Below, in pieces: positions 45,978-54,828 of a DNA stretch of 64,000 nt (its first letter is position 1; each line of letters begins with the position of its first letter). The notes under the pieces were generated by a model that was given only the letters and a program-made list of their open reading frames with translations, was not told the DNA's origin and searched no databases. Both the position numbers and the translations under genes were made by a program. The DNA comes from Terriglobia bacterium (lineage in GTDB: Bacteria; Acidobacteriota; Terriglobia; Bryobacterales; Bryobacteraceae). The stretch is taken from positions 1-64,000 of the forward strand of contig JANXYJ010000014.1 in assembly GCA_025350105.1 (NCBI GenBank), given 5' to 3'.

Positions 45978-47027
45978 TTACAGCTTCAGCAACCGGGTCA
46001 TGTTGCCACCCAGGATCGCTTCTTTCTGGGCGTCAGGGATTTCGGCTTGCAAAATTGCATCGATGGTGTCCGGCCAGACCAGCGGAATATCGGTGCCGTA
46101 AACCACTTGGGTCATTCCCATCTCGGCCACCAGATGGCGGATGCCTTCGGGCGTGAAGACCATGGAGTCAGCGAAAATTTGATCGCGCATATATTCGCGC
46201 GGGTGTTTCTTGTTGACGCACTTGGCGTTTTGGCGTACGTCGCAGGCCACGTCGGTTCGCCCCAGATACGAAGGCAGGTAACCGCCCGCGTGAGCGCCGC
46301 AGATCTTCAGGCCAGGAAAGCGGTCAAGCGTACCGTCGAAAATCAAATGACTGAGAAACAGCCCGGTTTCCAGCGGATTTCCAATGATATTGCCCAAATC
46401 GCCGGCGCCAGCGAACGCGTCCGGCTTTGCAACATTTTCGGCATTATTAGGATGCATGAACACCATCACGCCCAGTTCCTGCACCTTGGCCCAGAAGGGA
46501 TCGAACTTGGCCGCCGAAAGCGGTTCCCCTGCCAGGTGTCCTCCAATCGCTACGCCGCGCATACCTAAATTCTTGACGGCATGCTCCACCTGCTGAGCGG
46601 CCAGATCGGGAAACTGCAGCGCAGGCGAGGAAAACGCCACAAAGCGATCCGCGTGCCCGGCGCACCATTTTGCCAAGCCTTCATCGTGCACCTGCACGAT
46701 CTTCGTCGCCAGTTCGCGATCCGCCGAATACCACCAGAAAGTATTGACGTGCAGCGCTTGCAGGTCGATACCGCGTTTGTCTAATTCCTGAATGCGATCC
46801 GGGCCCAAGGCTCGGCCGCCGCCGCGCGCGTAGCGTTCAAGCGGCGTGCCCTTCACCACTTCGGCAACCTCTGCGATGGCGGCATGGGCGTGCGAGTCAA
46901 TCACCTTCACTCGCTTGCCACCGACGCGCACTTCGCGCCGTCCGTTTGACTGAGCCACGCTTTGATGGACGAGCAACGTTCCTGCCACGGCGCCCGCTGC
47001 TTTCAGAAATTGCCGACGATTGTGCAT
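45978..47027 (-). CDS. Amidohydrolase family protein (amidohydrolase_2), Tat-exported
   Basis: The protein has a twin-arginine signal ('NRRQFLKAAGAVAGTLL') and an amidohydrolase fold of the ACMSD / gamma-resorcylate decarboxylase type: 'VIDSHAHAAIAE' with the first metal histidines, 'RGVAIGGHLAGEPLS', 'VMVFMHPNNA', 'LKICGAHAGGYLPSY' and 'VVYGTDIPLVWP'. I chose the ATG at 47027, where AGGTG stands six bases upstream; the track uses a GTG nine bases earlier. It would act in the periplasm on an aromatic acid or lactone, which is inference. Confidence 0.85.
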   Translation of the reverse strand: MHNRRQFLKAAGAVAGTLLVHQSVAQSNGRREVRVGGKRVKVIDSHAHAAIAEVAEVVKGTPLERYARGGGRALGPDRIQELDKRGIDLQALHVNTFWWYSADRELATKIVQVHDEGLAKWCAGHADRFVAFSSPALQFPDLAAQQVEHAVKNLGMRGVAIGGHLAGEPLSAAKFDPFWAKVQELGVMVFMHPNNAENVAKPDAFAGAGDLGNIIGNPLETGLFLSHLIFDGTLDRFPGLKICGAHAGGYLPSYLGRTDVACDVRQNAKCVNKKHPREYMRDQIFADSMVFTPEGIRHLVAEMGMTQVVYGTDIPLVWPDTIDAILQAEIPDAQKEAILGGNMTRLLKL

Positions 47028-47096
47028 CTGGTTCACCTACTGCAGTAGGATAGCTCGAAATGTGACTACCCGCATGCGCCGGATGCCGTTCCGCAC

Positions 47097-47354
47097 TTAC
47101 TTAGCTTTGGTGCGGGTGGAATCACGCTTTCGGGAAAGGGGTTCGGGAGGCGGATGACCGGTGGATCCAGTCTGTTGTTTCTGCCGGACGGCTTGCAGCC
47201 ATTTGGGCGGACGGCCCCTGCGTTTTTCTTTTGAAGCGACCAGCCGCTCCAAGGCCGCAATCGCTTGTTCGGTCCGCGTGAGCTCATCGTGGAGTTCGCT
47301 TAAGATCTTTGGCAGGTCCACACTATCAACTCCAATCCCTTTCGGTAAGGACAT
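47097..47354 (-). CDS. Small hypothetical protein with AT-hook-like motif, 85 aa
   Basis: The N-terminal 45 residues form an amphipathic helix ('LPKILSELHDELTRTEQAIAALERLV'), followed by EKRRGRPPKWLQAV, which contains the RGRP core of an AT-hook, and a Pro/Arg-rich tail. This composition suggests a small DNA-binding protein. The family is not known by name. It lies between the amidohydrolase and the NHL genes on the same strand with its own gaps. Confidence 0.6.
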   Translation of the reverse strand: MSLPKGIGVDSVDLPKILSELHDELTRTEQAIAALERLVASKEKRRGRPPKWLQAVRQKQQTGSTGHPPPEPLSRKRDSTRTKAK

Positions 47355-47514
47355 TGAAACTCTTATGGTTAGGATACATTTGAATGATCCAGCATGGGAA
47401 TAATCAGTTCAGGGCCAATACATTGGCCGTAATCAGCGCCTTGTAAAGCCGGGTAAAACGCACCGGCTCCCCCGGTTGACGATTGAGACTCGTTCTGATT
47501 AATCCCGATCAAGT

Positions 47515-48534
47515 TTAGTGAATAATTAGCTTTTGGACCCGTAGATTACCAATCTCGCCAACATACAGCGTGTTCTCGGTCCGGCAATCAATTGCATTCA
47601 CGGTGCCGAACTCCTTCGGCAATTTGCCAGCGCGTCCAAATTTCCCGGTGATGCTGCCATCCAGCTTCATCTTGTAGATTTCGCCATCATGATCGATGTC
47701 GTTCGGAGGATTGGAATTGGAAACATACAATACCGGGTTCGCGCTCTTGGTGATGCAGAGCCCATGGGCATCGCCCACATTGGTGAAGGCTGTTTTGAAA
47801 GCGCCGTTATTGTCGAAAACCTGCACGCGCTTATTCCCGCCGTCGGCCGCATAGACGTTACCTTGTCCATCGACGGCGATGCTGCGGACATTGGCGAATT
47901 CGCCTTGCCCGGTTCCCCGCTTGCCCCAGCTCTTAATAAACTTGCCGTCTTTATCAAACTTGGCGATGCGCGCGTTGCCCATGCCATCGGCAACGAAGAT
48001 GTTGCCGGCTGCATCCCAAGCAACGTCAGTGGGGCTGTCGAACAAATCGGTGGACTGGCCGGCGCCATCGCCGGTGCTGGGCCGCGCAGGCACGGGAACC
48101 GATTCGGCTTTGCGTCCCAACAACATTACTACGCGACCCTGCGGATCGAACTTCATCACCATGTTGGTCATCTCATCCACCACCCACAGATTGTCGACGG
48201 GATCCACACGCACTTGAGCGGCAACCATAAACCCATAGGAGTCCTTGCCCATTTCGCGGACGAATTTGCCCGTGCGGTCAAATTGAAATAGCCGGGAGCC
48301 ACCATGGGCAAAAGGCCGCGCTGAACCAATCGTGATCGTGGGATGGCCCGTCCGCGTGTAAACAAAGATATCGCCGCGCGAGTTGGTGGCCACGCCGCCC
48401 ACTTCGCCTAAGTAGAGCCCGGCGGGAAGCTGCAGTGCATTCGGAACGGAATCGAAGCGAATTTCGGGAGTCTGGGCGGTAGCGGTGATCGAGAGCAGGG
48501 CAGCGGCCAGCAAAGTGTTCAGGAAATGTTTCAT
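47515..48534 (-). CDS. Exported NHL-repeat beta-propeller protein 1
   Basis: The protein has a signal peptide ('FLNTLLAAALLSITATAQT') and a six-bladed propeller with NHL motifs: 'GVATNSRGDIFVYTR', 'VRVDPVDNLWVVDEMTNMVMKFD', 'DVAWDAAGNIFVADGMGNARIAKFD' and 'SIAVDGQGNVYAADGGNKRVQVFD'. Propellers of this peptidyl-alpha-hydroxyglycine-lyase-like type may bind ligands or act as lyases; no catalytic set is identified. It ends with 'CRTENTLYVGEIGNLRVQKLII', a phrase shared with its neighbour, so the two are paralogues. Confidence 0.88.
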   Translation of the reverse strand: MKHFLNTLLAAALLSITATAQTPEIRFDSVPNALQLPAGLYLGEVGGVATNSRGDIFVYTRTGHPTITIGSARPFAHGGSRLFQFDRTGKFVREMGKDSYGFMVAAQVRVDPVDNLWVVDEMTNMVMKFDPQGRVVMLLGRKAESVPVPARPSTGDGAGQSTDLFDSPTDVAWDAAGNIFVADGMGNARIAKFDKDGKFIKSWGKRGTGQGEFANVRSIAVDGQGNVYAADGGNKRVQVFDNNGAFKTAFTNVGDAHGLCITKSANPVLYVSNSNPPNDIDHDGEIYKMKLDGSITGKFGRAGKLPKEFGTVNAIDCRTENTLYVGEIGNLRVQKLIIH

Positions 48535-48550
48535 GGTATGGTCCTCGCTC

Positions 48551-49573
48551 CTACTTCCCGTCCTTCAACAGCAGCTTTTGCACCCGCCAGGACTCGATTT
48601 CACCGGCGATAATTTCGTTCGGGTTCCGGCAATCCATCATATGAACCACTTGAAAACCGGGCGCCATTTTACCCGGATGACCGAATTTTCCCAAAACGGT
48701 TCCGTCCAATTCTGCTTTATAGATTTCGCCGGTAATGTCCCACGTCCCGGGCATATTCCCATTCGGATTTGAATTGGACAGGAATGCGTATTGATGCGGA
48801 CCCGACGATATGCATACGGTCCAGCCAACACCCAGGTTAGTGATCTGGCGAATGGGTTTCAGGTTGTTGTCTAACACCTGATACCGGAAATTCGTCCGGT
48901 CAGCCACCCACACATTGCCCTGGCCGTCCACTTGCAAACCGTGCGGCAAATTGAATTCACCCAGCGCATTGCCGGCCTTTTCACTGCCCGATTGCGCCAG
49001 AAAGCGCCCGTCCTTGTCGTACTTCACCACCCGATTATTGCAGTAGCCATCGGACACAAAAATGTTTCCTTGCGGATCCCAACCAACGTCCGTTGGCCGG
49101 CAGAAGATGTATTTCTGCGCCGGCTGATTGGGGCCGGCAGGAGCCGCCTGCACACCCAACACCGCCGGCGGCCTGCGCCCCAGCACCATCAACACTTTTC
49201 CTTCGGGGCTGAACTTGGTCACCATATTCGTGCCTTCGTCCACGGTCCAAATGTTGTCGTCTCTATCCACGCGCACCGAGTGGGCGAATTCGAATCCGTA
49301 ATAGCCCGCGCCAATTTCCTTCACGAAATTGCCAGTTTGATCGAATTCGAATAACCGCGTATTGGCGCTACGGTGATAAACGAAAATGTGCCCCTTCGAG
49401 TTCGTTGCCACGGCCACGGATTCACCCAGATATTCGCCCACCGGCAGTTTCAATAGGCCGGGTACAGAGGTATAGGGAATCTCGCGCACATTTTCGATGG
49501 TGGCTTTGCGCTGAGCAAACGCGCTGGCGGCGCACATCGCTCCAATCGCCCACGCAATCAAAATCCGTTTCAT
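48551..49573 (-). CDS. Exported NHL-repeat beta-propeller protein 2
   Basis: A signal peptide (MKRILIAWAIGAMCAASAFAQ) leads a 340-residue propeller with NHL repeats 'AVATNSKGHIFVYHR', 'VRVDRDDNIWTVDEGTNMVTKF', 'DVGWDPQGNIFVSDGYCNNRVVKYD' and 'GLQVDGQGNVWVADRTNFRYQVLD'. The C-terminal 'DCRNPNEIIAGEIESWRVQKLLL' matches the end of the downstream paralogue. The 16-bp gap to that gene indicates one transcript. Confidence 0.88.
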   Translation of the reverse strand: MKRILIAWAIGAMCAASAFAQRKATIENVREIPYTSVPGLLKLPVGEYLGESVAVATNSKGHIFVYHRSANTRLFEFDQTGNFVKEIGAGYYGFEFAHSVRVDRDDNIWTVDEGTNMVTKFSPEGKVLMVLGRRPPAVLGVQAAPAGPNQPAQKYIFCRPTDVGWDPQGNIFVSDGYCNNRVVKYDKDGRFLAQSGSEKAGNALGEFNLPHGLQVDGQGNVWVADRTNFRYQVLDNNLKPIRQITNLGVGWTVCISSGPHQYAFLSNSNPNGNMPGTWDITGEIYKAELDGTVLGKFGHPGKMAPGFQVVHMMDCRNPNEIIAGEIESWRVQKLLLKDGK

Positions 49574-49613
49574 GGAAGTCTCCTCAGCTTATGTGGCATA
49601 TAGAATTCGGCCT

Positions 49614-50813
49614 TCATTTTTTAACAAATTTTCTTACATCGCCCAGAAAATCCGCCCCATATACATTGCCGCCGGAATCCGTTGCAACGCCCTCAGCCAG
49701 GCTCGATCCACCCGCATACGGATAGGGACACGGATCGGGAATGAAAGCGCGAACCGTTCCATCCTTCGCGCTGCCGATGCGAATCCCGCGTTGCGCGCCC
49801 AAATTGTATCCGTAACCAGTTTGCGGCAGACCAAGCTGGCCCGTGTTGGTCCGTGCATCGCGCGATTCTGAATCGGCAACGTAAATCACATCGTTCTTAT
49901 CGATGAACATTCCGCTGGGCCGGCCAAACTGCAGCCACTGCGCGATAAACTTGCCGTTCTGGTCGAAAATCTGAATGCGGTTGTTCTGGCGATCGCCAAC
50001 GAAAAGCCGGCCGCGCGCATCCATCGCCAAAGTGTGCGGCACATCAAACTCCCCTGGACCCATTCCCTTTTTGCCCCAGGTCTTCAGAAACTTCCCTTCT
50101 CGATCAAACTTCATGATGCGGGAATTGCCGGTGGCGGTTCCGCCTCCACTGTGCCCGTCGGCGACGAAGATGTCGCCGTTAGTGCCGATGGCAACATCCG
50201 TTGGCGCGTCGAATTCGTCCAAACCATTACCAGCAACACCCTTCTTCCCCAGAGTCAGCAACACTTTGCCGTCCTGGGTCAGCTTGAACACCTGATGCCC
50301 GCCGTTATCGGCTAACCACAAATTCGCGTCCTTATCTACAGAAAGTTTGTGAGGGCTGACAAACATACCCGCACCAAACGACTTCAACACTTTGCCCGAC
50401 GCATCAAATTGAAAAATGGGATTGACGCCGGCATTCGCACCGCCACATGTCGTGCCGCCCGCACCCGAGGCTCCGCAACGGTCCACTACCCACAGCGTGC
50501 CGTCCGGCGCCGTCGTCACGCTGGCCGTGGAGCCCCACTTGCGCCCCTCCGGCAATTGACCCCAACTTACGCCCGCTTGGTATGGATTGGGCAGATCGTT
50601 GTGCGCGCCCAGCAGTGACACCGCCGGCAATTTCACCGGGTATTCTCCTGCGGGGAATTGCGGCGTCGGCCGCCCGGGCCCCTTGATGGCAGAAACTGGC
50701 GGCACTCCGCAAGTCTGCGCCAACGGCCCAGGAGAGCCGGATTCACTCATCAACTGGCCAGCCAAAGCGCAACACAGCCCAATCATACTTACTTGACGAT
50801 TCACAATGGTCAC
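49614..50813 (-). CDS. Exported NHL-repeat beta-propeller protein 3
   Basis: The largest of the three (399 aa) has 'MIGLCCALAGQLMSESG' as a signal-like start and NHL repeats 'KLSVDKDANLWLADNGGHQVFKLT', 'DVAIGTNGDIFVADGHSGGGTATGNSRIMKFD' and 'TLAMDARGRLFVGDRQNNRIQIFD'. Several cysteines in 'VVDRCGASGAGGTTCGGA' are not seen in the other two. It lies first in the three-gene run, 40 bases before gene 2. The final repeat ends 'GVATDSGGNVYGADFLGDVRKF'. Confidence 0.86.
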   Translation of the reverse strand: MTIVNRQVSMIGLCCALAGQLMSESGSPGPLAQTCGVPPVSAIKGPGRPTPQFPAGEYPVKLPAVSLLGAHNDLPNPYQAGVSWGQLPEGRKWGSTASVTTAPDGTLWVVDRCGASGAGGTTCGGANAGVNPIFQFDASGKVLKSFGAGMFVSPHKLSVDKDANLWLADNGGHQVFKLTQDGKVLLTLGKKGVAGNGLDEFDAPTDVAIGTNGDIFVADGHSGGGTATGNSRIMKFDREGKFLKTWGKKGMGPGEFDVPHTLAMDARGRLFVGDRQNNRIQIFDQNGKFIAQWLQFGRPSGMFIDKNDVIYVADSESRDARTNTGQLGLPQTGYGYNLGAQRGIRIGSAKDGTVRAFIPDPCPYPYAGGSSLAEGVATDSGGNVYGADFLGDVRKFVKK

Positions 50814-50968
50814 CCTCCCTCACTGGTGCAGCCATTGATTGTACAACCACTGAGCACAAAAATGATGGTGGACGAAAAAGAGCGGCTGAAGGACTCACGT
50901 CCGTTCAGCCGCCCAAGGGTGACGACAATTTCTTTGGCTTATGTTCTTTGTTGGTTTCTGCAGCCAAC

Positions 50969-51178
50969 TTACTTCTTTACCGGCGCGGCATTGGTCGCCG
51001 GCGCGGTCACGGGAGCGGTAGCAATCGCCTTCTTTACTTTGCCCACATGGCGATGCTTCTTCTCCTTCGTAGCCGTTGTGGCGGTACCGGCAGCGGGCGC
51101 CGTGGCGGCCGTCTGCGCAGCAAAAGCGCTACCGGCCAACATCAAAGCGGTCATTACGGTGGTGGTTAAGGTTTTCAT
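50969..51178 (-). CDS. Small exported Ala/Thr/Lys-rich protein, 69 aa
   Basis: A signal peptide (MKTLTTTVMTALMLAGSAFAAQ) is followed by about 47 low-complexity residues, with a basic core 'KEKKHRHVGKVKKAI' between Ala/Thr/Pro segments. An AAGGAAA ribosome binding site precedes the ATG. No family is recognised. Small basic secreted proteins like this are common in Acidobacteria. A possible role in the envelope or in binding polyanions is inference. Confidence 0.65.
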   Translation of the reverse strand: MKTLTTTVMTALMLAGSAFAAQTAATAPAAGTATTATKEKKHRHVGKVKKAIATAPVTAPATNAAPVKK

Positions 51179-51319
51179 ACATTTTCCTTTTCTTCAGTCT
51201 CTTCTCTGATCTCGGAGGGCGTCTCTGTCCTCGCTAGTACAGATGCGCCTGCTCGCCCGCAGGTTGGTGAAATTGTTTTCAGAAACGGACTTGTGTATGG
51301 AAATTAATCAGCGCGCGTT

Positions 51320-52714
51320 TTACCCTTCTGGCTCCTCAGGCAAATCTTCTGCGCGATTCTCAAAGCGTGTGAACGATCCAATAAACCGCAGCGGCACGGT
51401 ACCAATTGGCCCGTTACGCTGCTTGGCAATGATCAAATCTGCCAGCCCTTTTATATCCTCACGGTCGCGCTTGTACACTTCTTCGCGAAAGATGAACGCT
51501 ACCAGATCCGCGTCCTGCTCAATCGACCCGGAATCGCGCAGGTCGCTCAACTGCGGCTTGTGATCCCCTACGCGAGTCTCCGCCGCGCGGCTTAACTGCG
51601 ATAGCACCAGAAACGGAACATCCAGATCCTTGGCCATCAACTTCAGCCCGCGCGAAATCGCGCTCACTTCCTGGTTGCGGTTTTCCGAGCGGCCGCGGCT
51701 GCTCATCAATTGCAAATAGTCGATCACCACCAGGCTCAGTCCGTGTTCGGCTTTCATGCGGCGCAGCTTGGCGTGAACATCCATCAGATTGACGCCCGCC
51801 GTGTCGTCCAGGAAAAGCGGCGATTCCGTCAAATCGTTTAGCGCGAACTGCAGCTTGCGACGTTCATCTGCGTTCAAAAACCCTGCCCGGTATTTGTGTT
51901 GGTCCACTCGTGCGGCGGAGCACAGTAGACGCGTCAACAAACTGGCCGACGACATTTCCAGCGAAAACACCGCCACTGGCTTGCGCATCTGCGGGTGGGT
52001 GGCCACGTGCTGCGCAATGTTCATCGCCAACGCGGTCTTTCCCATGGATGGCCGCGCGGCCAGAATGATCAATTCGCCGCCATGCATTCCGCCGGTCATT
52101 TCGTCAAACTTAGTGAAGCCCGTGCTCAACCCGCTGACGCGCTGGCTAGGATCCAGAAACGCGCTAATTCCACCAGGAAATTTCTCGATAACCGTCGACG
52201 GGCTCTCCAGCTTTTCGCCCGCCCGCGCTTCGCCCAGTTTCAGCAGCGTCTCTTCGGCGCCAGCCAGAATTTCGTCGGGCTCTTCCTCGCCGATGAAGCA
52301 TCGATCAATGATTTTTTGCGCGCTGAAAATCAGCTTGCGCAGCGTGGCCTTGTCCTTGACAATGCGAATGTAGCTATCGAGATTCGAAAGCGCCGGCAGA
52401 CCTTCGTCCAGCGATACCAGATACGTAAACCCATCAACGGATTCCAACTGACCCTGCTTCATCAGCTCATTGGCCAGGGTCACGCGGTCCAGCTTCTCGC
52501 CGCGATCGTACAGGTCCTTCATCCGCGCAAAAATGCGGCGATGCTTCTCCAGACTGAAGTCTTCCGGCTCCACCGCGCCGGCAACTTGAAAATAGGTGTC
52601 TTGATTGAGAAGGATGGACCCGAGCACGAAGCGCTCGGCATCCAGATTGGCGGGAAGGCCTTTTTCAAAGGCAAGGTCCATGGTGGGCATAGCAGCTCCG
52701 ACGGGTTCCACCAA
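51320..52714 (-). CDS. dnaB: Replicative DNA helicase DnaB
   Basis: DnaB unwinds DNA ahead of the replisome as a hexamer. The N-terminal domain shows 'LPANLDAERFVLGSILLNQD', and the RecA-like motor has Walker A 'ARPSMGKTALAMNIAQH' near residue 220, 'PVAVFSLEMSSASLLTRLL', 'LVVIDYLQLMSSRGRSENR' and 'RDSGSIEQDADLVAFIFREE'. At 464 residues it is complete, and no intein is present. It is followed by the small exported protein gene and preceded by the cyclophilin gene. Confidence 0.95.
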   Translation of the reverse strand: MVEPVGAAMPTMDLAFEKGLPANLDAERFVLGSILLNQDTYFQVAGAVEPEDFSLEKHRRIFARMKDLYDRGEKLDRVTLANELMKQGQLESVDGFTYLVSLDEGLPALSNLDSYIRIVKDKATLRKLIFSAQKIIDRCFIGEEEPDEILAGAEETLLKLGEARAGEKLESPSTVIEKFPGGISAFLDPSQRVSGLSTGFTKFDEMTGGMHGGELIILAARPSMGKTALAMNIAQHVATHPQMRKPVAVFSLEMSSASLLTRLLCSAARVDQHKYRAGFLNADERRKLQFALNDLTESPLFLDDTAGVNLMDVHAKLRRMKAEHGLSLVVIDYLQLMSSRGRSENRNQEVSAISRGLKLMAKDLDVPFLVLSQLSRAAETRVGDHKPQLSDLRDSGSIEQDADLVAFIFREEVYKRDREDIKGLADLIIAKQRNGPIGTVPLRFIGSFTRFENRAEDLPEEPEG

Positions 52715-52882
52715 ATTTGGGAAACCAAATTTGTCTTAACCTAAGCATACGGAAAATCACCCTGCGAAACTACGGTGATTTTGCCCGTTTGCTTGGACCG
52801 GTTTACGCTCAGAAAAAAGCGTGGATCTCTTGTGGAAATTCACGCTCCGGTAAACCGTTTGTAAAGACCCGCTTGTAAGCGG

Positions 52883-53608
52883 CTATTTCTTGGTATCGGC
52901 GGCCGCCGGCGCGTCCGCCGGCATAATCGACGCCGAGATGATGCGATCCAGGTTGGGGAAAGAACGATCAAGATACGGCTTACCCTGTGCGGTGATGCGG
53001 CCTTGATCCGGTGATTCACCATATCCAGCGAAAAATTTGTCCACCAGATCCATTCCTTCAAGCACGGTGCCGAAGGGAGCGAAACCCTGCCCATCCAACG
53101 ACGCGTTATCGCTATAATTGATGAAAATTTGCGTCGTGCGTGTGTTGGGTCCGGCAGTGGCAAAGGTCAACGTGCCGCGTTTGTTGGATTCGAGGACGCG
53201 ATCGTCTGGAATGCGAGCGTTCTCCCAAACGGCCGTTACTTCAGGCCGGGCACTGATCCCGAACTGAGCTACAAAGCGCGGAACAATGCGGAAAAATGCG
53301 GCGTTCGTATAGAAACCGTACTTCACTAAATTGTAAAATCGATCCGAACCGAGTGGAGCCCAACCCCGATTGACCTGAATAATCACATCGCCCTTCGTGG
53401 TGGTCAACTTCACCTTATAAGTATCAGGCGCCTTGTCTTTCAGCGTGCCGGGGTTCAGCAAACTCTTCGCCGTTGGAGCAGCTTTCGGTGCAGCCTTTGT
53501 TGGCGCAGGCGTGGGAGCCTTCTTCGAAGCAGGGGTCTGGGCCAGCGCGATTCCACACGCCAGCAGCGTCAGGGTCAAAATCTTTTTCATAAGGATCTGG
53601 ACCATCAT
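52883..53608 (-). CDS. Exported cyclophilin-type peptidyl-prolyl isomerase
   Basis: After a signal peptide (MKKILTLTLLACGIALAQ) and an Ala/Pro/Lys-rich linker of about 40 residues, a cyclophilin domain begins at 'YKVKLTTTKGDVIIQV'. 'FFRIVPRFVAQFGI' carries the catalytic Arg, and 'GPNTRTTQIFINYSDNASLDGQGFAPFGTVL' completes the active-site region. The ATG at 53608 overlaps the M24 peptidase stop by four bases; a second ATG at 53590 starts directly at the signal peptide. It should act in the periplasm. Confidence 0.9.
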   Translation of the reverse strand: MMVQILMKKILTLTLLACGIALAQTPASKKAPTPAPTKAAPKAAPTAKSLLNPGTLKDKAPDTYKVKLTTTKGDVIIQVNRGWAPLGSDRFYNLVKYGFYTNAAFFRIVPRFVAQFGISARPEVTAVWENARIPDDRVLESNKRGTLTFATAGPNTRTTQIFINYSDNASLDGQGFAPFGTVLEGMDLVDKFFAGYGESPDQGRITAQGKPYLDRSFPNLDRIISASIMPADAPAAADTKK

Positions 53609-54780
53609 AACAAAACCAGTTTCTCTTGACTTTCGCCCGTCACCCGTGCGCCGTCCTCAGACACGAAGACGTCCACTTCGCAGCGAATGCCAAACTCCGG
53701 CAGGTAAACCCCGGGCTCCACCGAAAAACAGGTCCAGGGAATCACTTTGCGCTCGTCATGGGTTTCCAGATAGTCCATGTTGGCACCGGTGCCGTGCACT
53801 TCTTCGCCAATGGAGTGACCGGTGCGGTGATAGAAATAATCGGCGAGTCCGTGCCCGGTGATGTGCCCGCGCGCGGCGTCATCCACTTGATAGCCGCGCA
53901 AGTCCTGCCTGTTCCTCACGCCGTCGATCACGCGCTGCACGGCCAGGTTGCGCGCATCCCGCACAATCTCAAAAACGTTTTGATATCTGTCCGGCGGCGC
54001 TTGCCCGCAATAGCCCACCCAGCAAATGTCGTAATAAACACTATTGGGCCGATTCAACTTAGCCCATAGATCGATCAAAACGGTATCGCCGATTTTGATC
54101 TCCGCGCATTGATCTTTTGAAGGCTCGTAGTGGGGATTGGACGCGTTCGCGTTCACCGCACAATCCGGCCCATGATCTGCAATTAAACCCTCTGCCGCGA
54201 ATCGACTGCGTATGAATTCACAAACAGCAAACTCAGTAATGCGTTCCTTGATTCGCAGTCGCTCGCTGATTTGCGAAAACGCCTGCCGCCGCACTTCGTC
54301 CACTTTGCGCGCCGCCTCCAAATGCATGTCCAATTGCTCCGGCGACCAGCGCGATTCAAACGTCTGAACCAGATCGGCCGACGTCGAAACCTCAAGGCCC
54401 AAACTGCGAATTAGCTCAAGGGTTCCACCATCCACCAGCGACACGTACGGCACAGAACAATTTTGCGAATACTGCATTGCGATGCGCCGCGCACTCCCGA
54501 CGATCAGCCGCAAACCGTCCACCAGCGAACTCCAACTGGTGTAGGTCTTTCGCGCGCCTGGCAAGTCGGCAAGGGTGTGTTCTTCGATTTTGTGGACCAA
54601 TCCGTAGGGCTCGCCCGTCGCTGGTACGAAGTAGAACCACCGGCGCGTCACGGGCGAACCGGGAGTAAATTGCAATACGCGATAGCCCAAAGGGTCCCGC
54701 CGATGATGATCGAAAAACAGCCAACCGTCCAACCCGGCCTCGCGCAGAGCAGCTTGAATGGAATGAATTCTGGAGTTCAC
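53605..54780 (-). CDS. M24 family metallopeptidase (Xaa-Pro aminopeptidase-like)
   Basis: The 391-residue enzyme has a creatinase-like N-domain and a pita-bread catalytic domain. The five metal ligands can be traced: Asp in 'TVLIDLWAKLN', Asp in 'SVYYDICWVGY', His in 'TGHSIGEEVHG' or 'ITGHGLADYF', Glu in 'CFSVEPGVYLPEFG' and Glu in 'IRCEVDVFV'. It probably removes N-terminal residues before proline in the cytosol. It lies next to the end of the tail module on the same strand, and its stop overlaps the cyclophilin start. Confidence 0.88.
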   Translation of the reverse strand: MNSRIHSIQAALREAGLDGWLFFDHHRRDPLGYRVLQFTPGSPVTRRWFYFVPATGEPYGLVHKIEEHTLADLPGARKTYTSWSSLVDGLRLIVGSARRIAMQYSQNCSVPYVSLVDGGTLELIRSLGLEVSTSADLVQTFESRWSPEQLDMHLEAARKVDEVRRQAFSQISERLRIKERITEFAVCEFIRSRFAAEGLIADHGPDCAVNANASNPHYEPSKDQCAEIKIGDTVLIDLWAKLNRPNSVYYDICWVGYCGQAPPDRYQNVFEIVRDARNLAVQRVIDGVRNRQDLRGYQVDDAARGHITGHGLADYFYHRTGHSIGEEVHGTGANMDYLETHDERKVIPWTCFSVEPGVYLPEFGIRCEVDVFVSEDGARVTGESQEKLVLL

Positions 54781-54828
54781 TCCGTCAGCTTAGCGTTTTT
54801 AGCGCGCCGCAATCCAACAACCCCAAAA

